From Salmonirosea aquatica (lineage in GTDB: Bacteria; Bacteroidota; Bacteroidia; Cytophagales; Spirosomataceae): 64,000 nucleotides of DNA. Positions 10,323-19,891 of this stretch are shown piece by piece. The notes beneath the pieces are model-generated. The model ran no database searches, was not told the DNA's origin, and worked only from the letters and a program-made list of their open reading frames with translations. Where the stretch lies: NCBI RefSeq assembly GCF_009296315.1, contig NZ_WHLY01000002.1:4190501-4254500 (forward strand), in the 5' to 3' direction. Each line of letters opens with the position of its first letter. Positions within the stretch are counted from its first letter, which is position 1. Both the position numbers and the translations under genes were made by a program.

Positions 10323-13300
10323 ATGAGGAAAAATTTACTGTTGAGCCTCTTAGTGGTGTGCTCGACTTGGGTGTATTCCTATGCCCAGGACCGAAAAGTG
10401 ACCGGCAAGATCAGCTCTGCCGAAGACGGTAGCGCGCTTCCCGGAGTATCGGTGGTTGTGAAGGGTAGCAACACCGGTACGAACACCGATGCTGACGGCA
10501 ACTACTCCGTCAATGTACCCTCTTCCAATGCTACGCTGGTTTTTAGTTTCGTGGGTACCGTAACCCAGGAGATTGAGGTTGGCAACCGGTCGGTAGTCAA
10601 TGTGCAATTGGCATCTGACACCAAGAATCTGCAGGAAGTAGTGGTGACAGCCATCGGTATCCAGCGCGAGAAAAAGGGCCTCGGCTATGCCGTAACGGGC
10701 GTTGATGCCGATGCAATTGCCCAGCGCTCCGAGCCGGATCCCCTGCGTGCCCTGTCGGCCAAGATGCCCGGCGTGACCGTAACAGGGGGCGGCGGTGCTC
10801 CCGGCCAGGCTACCAAGATCAACATCCGGGGTTTCAACTCGCTGACTGGCTCGACTCAGCCCTTGTTCGTAGTAGACGGAATTCCGTTCGACAACTCGGT
10901 AAGTGCGGGCGGCGCGGGTAGCTTTGCTTCCAACACGGGCGCTTCCAACCGGGCGTACGACATTGATCCCAACAACATCGAGTCGGTGTCGGTACTTAAG
11001 GGAGCTGCAGCGGCCGCCCTGTATGGTTCGCGTGCGGTGAACGGGGTTATTCTGATCACGACCAAAGCGGGTAGTAAGAAGGCCCGCAAAGGACTAGAAG
11101 TTACCCTCAATTCGTCCTATAACCAGGAGCAGATTTCAAAACTCCCTGAATACCAGGATGTGTACATGCAGGGTTCGAACGGAAACTACAATGGTGGTTT
11201 TATTGGGAACTGGGGTTCCCCCTTCCCTTCGGAGGTCGATCGGGTCAATCAGGAAAATTTCGGTGGACGCCAGCGTTACACCAAGGATGTGAGCTTGTAC
11301 CGCTTCGGACCTGACAAAGGAAAGCCCTATCCCGCTGGCTTTGCGGAGAACCCACTGGCTCCCCGTCCTAATTTCTGCGTGGCCTTTCCCGATATGTGCG
11401 ACCAGTATGGCAACGGCCTTCCCTATGCCCTGGTACCCCATGATATCGTAGGCGGATTTTTCCAGGATGGCAAGTTGATCGAAAACGGTCTGAACATTAG
11501 CTCGACCGGCGACAAAACCAGCTTGAATGCTACACTCTCACGGATGACCAACGAAGGTATCGTTCCTTCACAGAAAGGTACCCGTACTTCGATTAGCTTC
11601 GGGGGTACGGCAGTACTGGCTAACAAGCTGAATGTAAGTGGTACCGTCAACTACGTGAATACCACAACGGATAACCCTCCCCTTGGTGCCGGCTTCTACA
11701 CCGATTACGGCGGATATGGCAACGAAGGATCAATCTTCGGACGTATTTTCTACCTGCCCCGTAACTTTGACCTGAACGGCCTTCCCTATGAATACCCCGC
11801 CTCGGGTGACAATCTGTTCTACCGTGCGCTTGACAATCCTTACTGGAGCCTTAAATACAACCGTTCGACCAGTAATGTAAACCGGGCTTATGGTAATATG
11901 ACACTGTCATACGACATCACAGATTGGTTGAATGTACTGGTAAAAGGAGGAATCAACACGTATACGGATGCCCGTGTACGCTCTCAGGCCAAGGGTGGTG
12001 TCTCTGCCCCTCTGGGATTTATCCGGAATGATAATCAGACTTTCACTGAGCAGGATTACAACGCCATTATCTCCATTAACAAGGATATCAGCGAATCAAT
12101 TTCCTTCCGCGCCATCATAGGAGGTAACGCCAACCAGCGGGCTCGTAACCGTCAGATAGTAACCGGAACGGATATCATATCCAAAGCCGTTACTAACGCC
12201 AGCGCTACGGCTACCCAAATTGTAAATCAGGATTCCCGCTCGTTACGTCGACTTTATGGTGTGTATGCCGACATGCAGTTTGGCTACAATAACATGGTGT
12301 TTGTCGGCTTGACCGGCCGTAAGGACTGGTCTTCGACCCTGCCCGTCGACAACCGCACCTATTTCTATCCTGCGGCTACGTTCTCCTTCATTCTGTCGGA
12401 AGCGCTGAAATTCCCGGCTGCGGTGGATAACCTGAAACTGCGTGCTGCGTATGGTAAAGTGGGTTCGGATACCGATCCCTACAACATCTTCAACGTGTAC
12501 CCTCTGGGAACTGCTTATAGAAACTACGCCGGTGCTGTCTTCTATAATGCTACGGCCAGCAATACCCTGAACAATGCCGAACTGCGGCCTGAGTTCAAGA
12601 CGGAGCTTGAAGCAGGTTTTGAAGCCCAGCTGTTCAACAACCGCGTAGGAATCGACGTAACCTGGTTTAATTCCGATGCCCGTGATCAGATTGTACAACA
12701 ACGCATTGCCTCGTCGTCTGGATATGACTACAAAGTGGTAAATGCCGGCTGGATCAACAACAAGGGCTGGGAAATTGGCCTTACTTTGGTTCCGGTGCGG
12801 TTAAGCAACGGTTTTGAGTGGAACAGTAATGTGGCCTTTACCCGCATCCGGTCTATCGTAAAAGATGCCGGTCCTCAGGGCGAGATCTTCCTGGGTGGTA
12901 CGGGTAGCTCCGCTTTGGGAACCATCCACCGCACGGGCGAACCATACGGTCAAATTTTCGGTACTAAGAATGCCCGTGATTCGGAAGGCAATCTTCTGAT
13001 CAACGAAACGCTGGGCTTGCCGTTCGGTATGGCTACTTCACAAATCATTGGCAACCCTAACGCCAACTTTACACTGGGCTGGACCAACACCTTCTCATTC
13101 AAAGGATTCACACTGACAGGTTTGCTGGATTGGCGGCAGGGCGGACAGATGTACTCAGCTACGGCGGCTTCGTTGCTGCTGCGGGGACAACTGGCCAACT
13201 CGACCGATCGTGAGGGACTGCGTGTGGTTCCGGGGGTGTACGGAGACCCTGGTACCTATGAGGCGATTCTGGGTGATGATGGCCAGCCAATCAAAAATAC

Positions 13301-13637
13301 GACGGGTATTACGGCCTTCGATTCGCACTTCTCAAGCGGATATGGTGCGTATGGTCAGGATGAAGTAAATGTGTACGACATTACCACGCTACGTCTGCGT
13401 GAGTTGTCACTGGGCTATTCAGTACCCAAAAGCCTGTTGAATAAAACACCTTTTGGAAGCGCCCGTATTACCATATCCGGTCGTAACCTGTGGTTCAGCA
13501 CGCCCAACATGCTGAAAGGGCTGAATTTCGATCCTGAAACATTGTCGTCCTTCCCTGATTCAAACATCCAGGGCTTCGATTTGGGAGCACAGCCCACAAC
13601 GCGCCGTTTGGGGGCCAACCTGGTGTTGACTTTCTAA
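10323..13637 (+). CDS. SusC/RagA-family TonB-dependent outer membrane transporter
   Basis: A complete 1104-residue protein. A signal peptide (about residues 1-22, ending in YAQ) is followed by a carboxypeptidase-regulatory-like beta-sandwich (about 25-105: KVTGKISSAEDGSALPGVSV), a TonB box region, the plug (LFVVDGIPFDNS, IESVSVLKGAAAAALYGSRA, VNGVILITTKAG) and a large barrel ending in aromatic LTF. These SusC signatures predict TonB-driven import of an oligomeric nutrient. It is the first gene of a three-gene operon with its own promoter and with a terminator after the third gene. No glycoside hydrolase, peptidase or regulator is linked to it, so the ligand is open; the SusD_like_2 type of its partner does not settle it. 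Confidence 0.96.
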   Translation: MRKNLLLSLLVVCSTWVYSYAQDRKVTGKISSAEDGSALPGVSVVVKGSNTGTNTDADGNYSVNVPSSNATLVFSFVGTVTQEIEVGNRSVVNVQLASDTKNLQEVVVTAIGIQREKKGLGYAVTGVDADAIAQRSEPDPLRALSAKMPGVTVTGGGGAPGQATKINIRGFNSLTGSTQPLFVVDGIPFDNSVSAGGAGSFASNTGASNRAYDIDPNNIESVSVLKGAAAAALYGSRAVNGVILITTKAGSKKARKGLEVTLNSSYNQEQISKLPEYQDVYMQGSNGNYNGGFIGNWGSPFPSEVDRVNQENFGGRQRYTKDVSLYRFGPDKGKPYPAGFAENPLAPRPNFCVAFPDMCDQYGNGLPYALVPHDIVGGFFQDGKLIENGLNISSTGDKTSLNATLSRMTNEGIVPSQKGTRTSISFGGTAVLANKLNVSGTVNYVNTTTDNPPLGAGFYTDYGGYGNEGSIFGRIFYLPRNFDLNGLPYEYPASGDNLFYRALDNPYWSLKYNRSTSNVNRAYGNMTLSYDITDWLNVLVKGGINTYTDARVRSQAKGGVSAPLGFIRNDNQTFTEQDYNAIISINKDISESISFRAIIGGNANQRARNRQIVTGTDIISKAVTNASATATQIVNQDSRSLRRLYGVYADMQFGYNNMVFVGLTGRKDWSSTLPVDNRTYFYPAATFSFILSEALKFPAAVDNLKLRAAYGKVGSDTDPYNIFNVYPLGTAYRNYAGAVFYNATASNTLNNAELRPEFKTELEAGFEAQLFNNRVGIDVTWFNSDARDQIVQQRIASSSGYDYKVVNAGWINNKGWEIGLTLVPVRLSNGFEWNSNVAFTRIRSIVKDAGPQGEIFLGGTGSSALGTIHRTGEPYGQIFGTKNARDSEGNLLINETLGLPFGMATSQIIGNPNANFTLGWTNTFSFKGFTLTGLLDWRQGGQMYSATAASLLLRGQLANSTDREGLRVVPGVYGDPGTYEAILGDDGQPIKNTTGITAFDSHFSSGYGAYGQDEVNVYDITTLRLRELSLGYSVPKSLLNKTPFGSARITISGRNLWFSTPNMLKGLNFDPETLSSFPDSNIQGFDLGAQPTTRRLGANLVLTF

Positions 13638-13679
13638 GAATAGGAGTTGTTAATCAATCAAATACGATATTCTAGAACT

Positions 13680-15383
13680 ATGAAATTTATCAAAAAAACT
13701 TATAAATGGCTCCTGACTCTGGGTTTGCTTGTTTCCATGGGAAGTTGCAGCCTATTCGATCTGGATATTAACAAAGACCCCAACAACCCCTCTTCGGCTG
13801 ATTTCGCGCTGTTGCTTCCCTCCGCTCAGTTGGGTGCGGTCGATTTCTTCCAGGGTCTGAATTATAGCGCCCTCGGATTCACGGGCTGGCTTTCCAGCAG
13901 CGATACCTACGATTTGAACTTCAACTCGTACAACGGTAGCTGGAACTCGTTCTATTCAGGTCCTATGAAGGATCTGGAAGAAATCATCGTGGCGGCTCAG
14001 GCTTCGGGCCAGAATCCGCACTACCTGGGTGTCGCCCAAACCATGAAGGCGTATTTTTTCAGTATCCTGGTAGATATGTTCGGAGAAGTGCCCTATTCCC
14101 AGGCTTTTGCCGGAGGCTACGCCGAAAGCAACATCAATCCCGCGTTTGATGATGATAAGGTGATTTATGAAGATCTCATCAAACTGTGTGACGATGCCGT
14201 AGCTAATTTTGCCAAAACGGCGCCTACCTCAGTAACCGGTGACCTTTTCTATAGCGGAAACATTACAAGATGGCGTAAACTGGCCAAGTCTGTGAAGCTG
14301 CGGTTGTTGATCAACTCACGTTTGGACCGCCCAACGGCTGCGGCCGAGATTAAGGCGATTCTGGACGGGGGCGATTACATTACGGCGGCAGCAGATGACT
14401 TCCAGTTCAAATACAACCGCCTGGCGGTACCTGATGGACGCCACCCCTGGTTTCAGTCGGCGTATGTGAACTCCGAGAGCGGCTTCACGTATTTCCTGCA
14501 CCAGCCGGTATTTGAGATGCTGCGCGACGACGATCCCCGTCTGCCTTTCTATTTCAAGCGGCAGACCAACTACGTGCTGAACCCCGAGGATCCTACGGAC
14601 CGCTCGACAATTCCCTGCTCACAGCTAGCCGGATGTACCTATGCCTATATGGCCTTGAACCCGAACGTGATCAAGCAGCTGTATACCGATAAGGGCAAAA
14701 CGTTTACGGCGGCTGACCGTCAGTACCTGGCAGGTTTCTTTGGTCGCGACCGGGGAGATGCTTCGGGGGTACCTAACGATGTGAATTACCGTCTTTCCCC
14801 AGGTACCTACCCCGCGGCTGGTGCTTATGACGGACCAACCGCCGGTAGAACAGGCGGAACCGGCGCAAACCGGGCGGGTGATGGAATCGTACCTTTCATC
14901 ACAAGCTGGATGACAAAGTACTATCAGATTGAAGCCATTCTGGCGCTTGGAATCGAGGGAGATGCCCGTACTTTGTTTGAAAAAGCCATTCGTGAGCAGA
15001 TTGCCAAAGTAGTAGCACTGGGTCTGGCGTCTGATGCCACTGCAGTAGCACCGACAGCCGCTTCCATCGACAGCTTCGTGAATCTTAACCTCAAACGCTA
15101 TGACGAAGCCCCCAATGCCACCCAAAAACTGAATGTAGCCCTTAGGCAGGCATTCTTCAGCAATCTGGGCAATGGTTTCGAAATCTACAATGCTTTCCGC
15201 CGTACGGGCCTGCCCAACAACCTGCAGGTACCCATTCAGCAGATTCGTAACTTCCCGTTGCGTTTGCCGCAGCCCGCTCAGGAAACTACCCTGAACCAGA
15301 ACGCACCGCAGACTCCGGTGGCATTTGACCGTCCCGAAGCAGCTCTTTTCTGGGATAAATTGAAGTTTAGCTATCCAAGATAA
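13680..15383 (+). CDS. SusD_like_2-family (SusD/RagB) outer membrane lipoprotein
   Basis: 567 residues from the ATG at 13680, which gives a proper lipoprotein signal (lipobox SMGSC, Cys23). An earlier in-frame start at 13647 only adds a non-signal tail. After the Cys comes the typical opening FDLDINKDPNNPSSADFALLLPSAQ, which marks the SusD_like_2 branch. Helical TPR-like segments such as YLGVAQTMKAYFFSILVDMFGEVPYSQAF follow, and the family ending (QIRNFPLRLPQPAQE, then LFWDKLKFSYPR) is intact. It should form the surface lid of the preceding SusC barrel. Confidence 0.94.
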   Translation: MKFIKKTYKWLLTLGLLVSMGSCSLFDLDINKDPNNPSSADFALLLPSAQLGAVDFFQGLNYSALGFTGWLSSSDTYDLNFNSYNGSWNSFYSGPMKDLEEIIVAAQASGQNPHYLGVAQTMKAYFFSILVDMFGEVPYSQAFAGGYAESNINPAFDDDKVIYEDLIKLCDDAVANFAKTAPTSVTGDLFYSGNITRWRKLAKSVKLRLLINSRLDRPTAAAEIKAILDGGDYITAAADDFQFKYNRLAVPDGRHPWFQSAYVNSESGFTYFLHQPVFEMLRDDDPRLPFYFKRQTNYVLNPEDPTDRSTIPCSQLAGCTYAYMALNPNVIKQLYTDKGKTFTAADRQYLAGFFGRDRGDASGVPNDVNYRLSPGTYPAAGAYDGPTAGRTGGTGANRAGDGIVPFITSWMTKYYQIEAILALGIEGDARTLFEKAIREQIAKVVALGLASDATAVAPTAASIDSFVNLNLKRYDEAPNATQKLNVALRQAFFSNLGNGFEIYNAFRRTGLPNNLQVPIQQIRNFPLRLPQPAQETTLNQNAPQTPVAFDRPEAALFWDKLKFSYPR

Positions 15384-15404
15384 TCCAACTAAGAATCGAT
15401 CACT

Positions 15405-16073
15405 ATGAAAAAAATATTTAGACTGACCTCTTCTTTTCTTGCGGTGGGCTTAGCCATTCTGATGTCCTGCGAGAATCCTGACCTGGACCCCAACGTGGAG
15501 TTCGAAGGTGCGGCAAGCGGCTTTGGTACCTTCCTCGTCAATGGTGTGGCACAGAAGGACCCTTTCAATCCCGACTTTGGCAGTACTTTGCGGGGAGGAC
15601 CGGACGCTCTGTCCATCAAGCCGGCTACCTTCGCCACCACCCCGGCCCAGGCTAAATTGTTCTGGGCATCCTTTGACAACAAGGTGACGGTGAACAAAAT
15701 TGAATTATACGTTCAGTTTACCGAGCCTTACATAGACAAGGATGGAAACCCCGCGGTGGCCAATCATGGTACCAAGCTCCTCACCACGCTGGACGCGGTA
15801 GCCGCCTACGAAGACAACAAGTTCACGGTTGATGCCAGCAAGGTGTACGATCTGTTCAAATCGGCTACCTTCAAATACGATGGAACCACCGCGGTGCCGG
15901 TATTTAGCGAGGCCAGAAAACGTACCGCTGCGGCACAGTTCATCGCTGGTGACAATCTGGTTGTTTCCTGGCATTTGGTGGCTGACAACGGCTTGGTCTA
16001 CAAAAGCTGGAGCCCCTCGGTATGTAACGAGAACCTGGCTACGAACTGCAGTATCACAGTGCAGGTACGCTAA
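15405..16073 (+). CDS. lipoprotein of unknown function, third gene of the SusCD operon
   Basis: 222 residues with a clear lipoprotein signal (ILMSC, Cys22). The mature part is predicted mostly beta and contains no motif I recognise; two cysteines near the C terminus (SVCNENLATNC) might form a disulphide. It begins 21 bases after susD and is followed directly by the operon terminator. Small lipoproteins in this position often act as accessory surface-binding proteins, but that is inferred only from context. Confidence 0.85.
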   Translation: MKKIFRLTSSFLAVGLAILMSCENPDLDPNVEFEGAASGFGTFLVNGVAQKDPFNPDFGSTLRGGPDALSIKPATFATTPAQAKLFWASFDNKVTVNKIELYVQFTEPYIDKDGNPAVANHGTKLLTTLDAVAAYEDNKFTVDASKVYDLFKSATFKYDGTTAVPVFSEARKRTAAAQFIAGDNLVVSWHLVADNGLVYKSWSPSVCNENLATNCSITVQVR

Positions 16074-16089
16074 TAGTCCTGAGTACTTT

Positions 16090-16131
16090 ATAACAGAAAA
16101 AGCGGGCCTTTGAGCCCGCTTTTTCTGTTAT
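16090..16131 (+). terminator. long hairpin terminator after the SusCD operon
   Basis: An 18-base perfect stem (16090-16107 with 16114-16131) with a 6-base loop. Poly-A and poly-T tracts lie inside the arms, so it can terminate in either direction. The right arm overlaps a perfect -7 box for the next gene. Confidence 0.92.
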
Positions 16132-16136
16132 ATTTG
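16129..16136 (+). promoter_or_regulatory. candidate -7 box (TATATTTG) inside the terminator arm
   Basis: Matches TAnnTTTG exactly and lies 37 bases before the monooxygenase start codon. The nearest TTG (16110-16112) is only 16 bases upstream, in the terminator loop, so the -33 element is weak. Confidence 0.45.
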
Positions 16137-16173
16137 GGTAGGTATATACAGGTGTTCAATTAAGAATTTACGC

Positions 16174-17457
16174 ATGCAGTGGAGTAGGTATATTGTTGCG
16201 ATTATCTGGGTGGCAGGGGTGCGGGGGTATGCCCAGCGTCCTGTCACTTACCAGACCGACGTAGCGCCCATTCTGCAAAGTAATTGCATCGAATGCCATC
16301 GCAAGGGAGGGATAGGGCCTTTTCCACTGACCACCTACGAAGAAGTCGCCAAGCGGGCCAAATTTATCGGCAAAGTCACCCAAAGTCGGTATATGCCCCC
16401 GTTTCGGGCAGACCGGAATTTTCAGCAGTATGCCAATGAACGGGGCTTGTCGGAGGAGGAAATCTCGACCATTCAGGCTTGGGTGACCCATGGATCGCCG
16501 GAAGGCAAGCGCAGTAGGAATAAGTCCGTTTCGATCGAGAACGATACTGTACAAGGTACCTCTGCGGCCGATTTTCTGGAATGGTCCATGACGAAGCCTT
16601 ATGAAATCATCGGAAATGAACGGGAGGATTTTCGCTACTTCAATATCCCCACTAATCTGGAAAAAGACGTTTACGTAAAAGCCATCGAGTTTAAGGTAGG
16701 TAATCGCAAGGTGTTGCACCACAGCCGCTTGATGACCGATACTACCCGTACCATGCGCGGCATCGACGGAATGCGGGAAGACGACCCGCGCGTGATAGAA
16801 TTTCAGAAAACACCCCTCGAAGAGGATTTTCTCTATGGCTGGGTACCCGGCAATGACCGTGTGAACTTTCCACCCGGTACGGCCAAGCGCATCCGTGCAG
16901 GTACCGACTTGTTGCTCAATATGCACTATGCACCTTCACCCATTGACGAGACAGACCAGTCGGGCGTTCGGTTCTATCTCACCGACTCGGCCCAGGTAGA
17001 GCGGGAGGTTCGAACTTTGACTTTGACCGAAAATGATATTACCAATCAGCCGTTTGTACTGCCCGCCGAGAGCAAACCTACCTTTTACATGAGTTATGGA
17101 CCTACCCAGCAGGCTATTTCTTTGATTTCGGTCATGCCCCACATGCATTTTCTGGGAAAAAAATTCCGGGCCTTTGCCATTACGCCAGGCGGAGAGCTGG
17201 TACCCTTTGTGAAAATAGAGGACTGGGATTACGCCTGGCAAATGACTTACCAGTTCAAGACCCTGCTGCATTTGCCCGCGGGATCGACCATCATCGCCGA
17301 AGCGACCTACGACAACACCTCCCAAAATCCGGAGAATCCTAGCCAGCCCGCGCGCGAAGTCACCTATGGCTGGAATTCGACCAATGAAATGATGAATCTG
17401 GTGCTGTACTATATCCCCTACAAAGAAGGGGACGAAACCAGGAGCCAGGAGCGCTAG
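16174..17457 (+). CDS. cytochrome c / copper type II monooxygenase-like fusion protein
   Basis: 427 residues with a short signal peptide (ending GYAQ). A small c-type cytochrome-like domain follows (about residues 25-115) with the haem motif CIECH (Cys38, Cys41, His42) and a possible axial Met in RYMPPF. The rest resembles the two-domain copper ascorbate-dependent monooxygenases (PHM/DBM type). Candidate ligands for both coppers are present: the HH pair at 182-183 and His251 in NMHY, then the HxH at 323/325 (PHMHFLG) and Met406 or 407 in NEMMN. Known family members hydroxylate aliphatic carbons using O2 and an electron donor; here the fused haem domain could deliver the electrons. The substrate is unknown. 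It is a lone gene between converging units. Confidence 0.8.
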   Translation: MQWSRYIVAIIWVAGVRGYAQRPVTYQTDVAPILQSNCIECHRKGGIGPFPLTTYEEVAKRAKFIGKVTQSRYMPPFRADRNFQQYANERGLSEEEISTIQAWVTHGSPEGKRSRNKSVSIENDTVQGTSAADFLEWSMTKPYEIIGNEREDFRYFNIPTNLEKDVYVKAIEFKVGNRKVLHHSRLMTDTTRTMRGIDGMREDDPRVIEFQKTPLEEDFLYGWVPGNDRVNFPPGTAKRIRAGTDLLLNMHYAPSPIDETDQSGVRFYLTDSAQVEREVRTLTLTENDITNQPFVLPAESKPTFYMSYGPTQQAISLISVMPHMHFLGKKFRAFAITPGGELVPFVKIEDWDYAWQMTYQFKTLLHLPAGSTIIAEATYDNTSQNPENPSQPAREVTYGWNSTNEMMNLVLYYIPYKEGDETRSQER

Positions 17458-17469
17458 GGTACCTTTCTC

Positions 17470-19878
17470 TCAGAAATAATGTTTCCAGTTGATCGAGGGG
17501 ATGATGGTTCCGAATACCGACAGGCGGTAGCTCACCAGCCGGGTGCCGGTTTGCCGAAAATAGATCGAATAGGGATTCTTACGGGCGTAGAGGTTATAAA
17601 AGGAAAAAGACCAAAGCGTATATTTCGGCTGATCGGGCTTTTGCCGGGTGTCCTTGGTGAAGGCGATGTCCATACGGTGGTATTCGGGGATGCGGTCGAG
17701 GTTGCGGCTGGAAAAATCCTGCACCACCACATCGTTGAGGCGGTAGGTACCATCGGGGTAGGTGATGGGCCGCCCGGTGGTGTACACGAAATTCGTGCCG
17801 AAGGTCCAGCCTTTGCGCCATTTCCACTGTACCGAAGCCGTGGCGCTATGGGGACGGTCCACGGTAGCCGGATACCAGTCGCCGCCGTTGATCCGATCGC
17901 GGGAAAAGGGGGTATTCACCCGTGCAAACGTCCGGCTGTAGGTGTAGGAAAGCAGGCCGGTAAGAATACCCTTCGTTTTTTGTATGCTTATTTCAAGGCC
18001 ATAGGCTTTTCCCTGCGCGGGTAGCAAGTCCGTTTCCAGATGCTGGTTTAGCAACAGGGTAGCCCCATTGCGGTACTCGACCAGATTCTGCAATTGTTTC
18101 TGATAGGCTTCCAGGGATACTTCTATTGCATTGTCGTTGAAATTTTTGAAATAACCCACCGCCAGCTGGGTAGCCACCTGCGGGGGGACAAAAGGATCGG
18201 CCAGTTTCCAGTAATCTACCGGCGAAATAGCCGTGGTGTTCGAGATCAGATGTAGGTACTGGCGACTGCGGGTATAGCTCATTTTCAACGAACTGGCTTT
18301 CCCCGTCGTGAGGCGCACCGACAGCCGTGGCTCGAAGCCCCCGAAACGCGCCAGTGCTTTGCCCTTGGTGAACAAAACCGTATCCAGCACAGATTCGGCG
18401 CTGCGGGGTACCTCAGGATCGTAGTGTAGAAACCGCCCTGGTCCCACATTTCTGAAAGCTACGTAGCGAATGCCCGCCCGCACCGATAGCCAGGGGGCAG
18501 GTACCCACTCGTCTGAAACATAGAGGGCGGCTTCCCGCGCCTGCTCGGGTGCGACCTGGATTTCGATGATATTCGATTCACCCACGGGCGCCAGATTGCC
18601 TGGCGATAAGTGGTACTGGGTCACGCTCACGCCACCTTCGAGCGTATGCGCCGGATTGGGCACCCACAGTAGTCGCGCCTGGGCGTCGTGTTGGCGGATG
18701 CCAGATCGGAAGGTGTATTCATTGGTAGGAGAAATGCCTTCCAGCTGGAAGGTGTAGTGGCTGAGGTGGCCCGCGAGTTCAAAAGACAAAGCCTGGTTTA
18801 GCCGCTTGTTCCAGCGGAGGGTAGCCGTGGTCGATTGCCAGCCGTAGAGTGTGTCTTCGGGGAATTTGAACGAATCGCTGCTCCGGTACACCGTGGCCGA
18901 TACGATGCTGTTGGTCGAAAGTTCGTACGAGAGCCGCCCGTTGACATCGTAAAAAAACGCCCGGTTCTGGTTGGTGGGTTCGGGAAAACGGCGGATCAGC
19001 AGGTTAGGGTAGGCAATACGCCCTCCGGCCGCAAAGGTCAATCGTTTATTGTGCGTAAGCGGACCGTCTACGGTGAAATTGCCCGTCATCAGGCCCAGGC
19101 CCGTGGAAAAACGGAGTCGTTCCTTATTGCCATCGCGGGTGGTCATAGCCAGCAGCGACGACAGGCGCCCACCGTAGGCAGCCGGAATATCACCTTTGTA
19201 GAGGTTCACATCCCGCACGGCGTCGGCATTGACACTGCTCAGAAAGCCCAGTAGGTGGGAGGTATTGAACAAGGGCGCGCCGTCGAGCAGCACCAGGTTC
19301 TGGTCGGTACGTCCGCCCCGGACGTTGAAACCCGCCGAACCCTCACCTACCGTGGTCACGCCGGGTTGCAGGGTAAGGGCTTTGATGATGTCCGTTTCGC
19401 CAAATACGACCGGAATGTTTTTGAGGGTTTTGATGTCCAGCGTGGCCACACCCATCTGGCTGGCCCGCACATTGGCGTCGGGCGCACGATCGCGCACGAC
19501 CAGTTCCTGCAATTGTCTGATTTCCGGGAGCAGGATCACGTCAAAGTCCGAAAGCGTTTCGCGGTAGGTGATGGGCAGGCTTTTGGAAAAATAACCTACC
19601 GATGAAAAACGCACAACCTGCTCACCCGCTTTCAGGGGCAGCGTATAGTGTCCTGCGTTATCGGTCAGCGTCGATGCCTTGGAAACAGGCGATACCACCG
19701 ACGCACCTACCACCGCGCGCCCCGTCGAATCGTCCAGTACCCGTCCGCGCAACGTCCATCCCTGACCCAATCCGCTTAGCGGAACGAGTAGGATTACACA
19801 CCAAAGTGCATTACAAAGGTACCTTCCCGCGGAGCAGGTTACATGCGCAAACCAGCGTTCAAACTGTCTATTGTCCAT
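17470..19878 (-). CDS. TonB-dependent receptor with carboxypeptidase-like N-terminal domain
   Basis: 802 residues from the ATG at 19878, chosen because longer versions run into the preceding gene. A signal segment (LLVPLSGLGQG) is followed by a CarboxypepD_reg-like sandwich (WTLRGRVLDDSTGRAVVGASV), a plug (GSAGFNVRGGRTDQNLVLLDG, VNLYKGDIPAAYGGRLSSLL) and a 22-strand-type barrel ending with aromatic NWKHYF. This is the TonB receptor class that typically pairs with DUF4249 lipoproteins, which is the case here: it is the last gene of the operon kelch, DUF4249, receptor. The ligand is unknown. Confidence 0.92.
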   Translation of the reverse strand: MDNRQFERWFAHVTCSAGRYLCNALWCVILLVPLSGLGQGWTLRGRVLDDSTGRAVVGASVVSPVSKASTLTDNAGHYTLPLKAGEQVVRFSSVGYFSKSLPITYRETLSDFDVILLPEIRQLQELVVRDRAPDANVRASQMGVATLDIKTLKNIPVVFGETDIIKALTLQPGVTTVGEGSAGFNVRGGRTDQNLVLLDGAPLFNTSHLLGFLSSVNADAVRDVNLYKGDIPAAYGGRLSSLLAMTTRDGNKERLRFSTGLGLMTGNFTVDGPLTHNKRLTFAAGGRIAYPNLLIRRFPEPTNQNRAFFYDVNGRLSYELSTNSIVSATVYRSSDSFKFPEDTLYGWQSTTATLRWNKRLNQALSFELAGHLSHYTFQLEGISPTNEYTFRSGIRQHDAQARLLWVPNPAHTLEGGVSVTQYHLSPGNLAPVGESNIIEIQVAPEQAREAALYVSDEWVPAPWLSVRAGIRYVAFRNVGPGRFLHYDPEVPRSAESVLDTVLFTKGKALARFGGFEPRLSVRLTTGKASSLKMSYTRSRQYLHLISNTTAISPVDYWKLADPFVPPQVATQLAVGYFKNFNDNAIEVSLEAYQKQLQNLVEYRNGATLLLNQHLETDLLPAQGKAYGLEISIQKTKGILTGLLSYTYSRTFARVNTPFSRDRINGGDWYPATVDRPHSATASVQWKWRKGWTFGTNFVYTTGRPITYPDGTYRLNDVVVQDFSSRNLDRIPEYHRMDIAFTKDTRQKPDQPKYTLWSFSFYNLYARKNPYSIYFRQTGTRLVSYRLSVFGTIIPSINWKHYF

Positions 19879-19891
19879 TGTCAACTGTCCA

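Noticed and set aside
17479-18024. A 181-codon plus-strand frame opposite the TonB receptor.
   Set aside because: It is antisense to conserved barrel strands and has no family resemblance.
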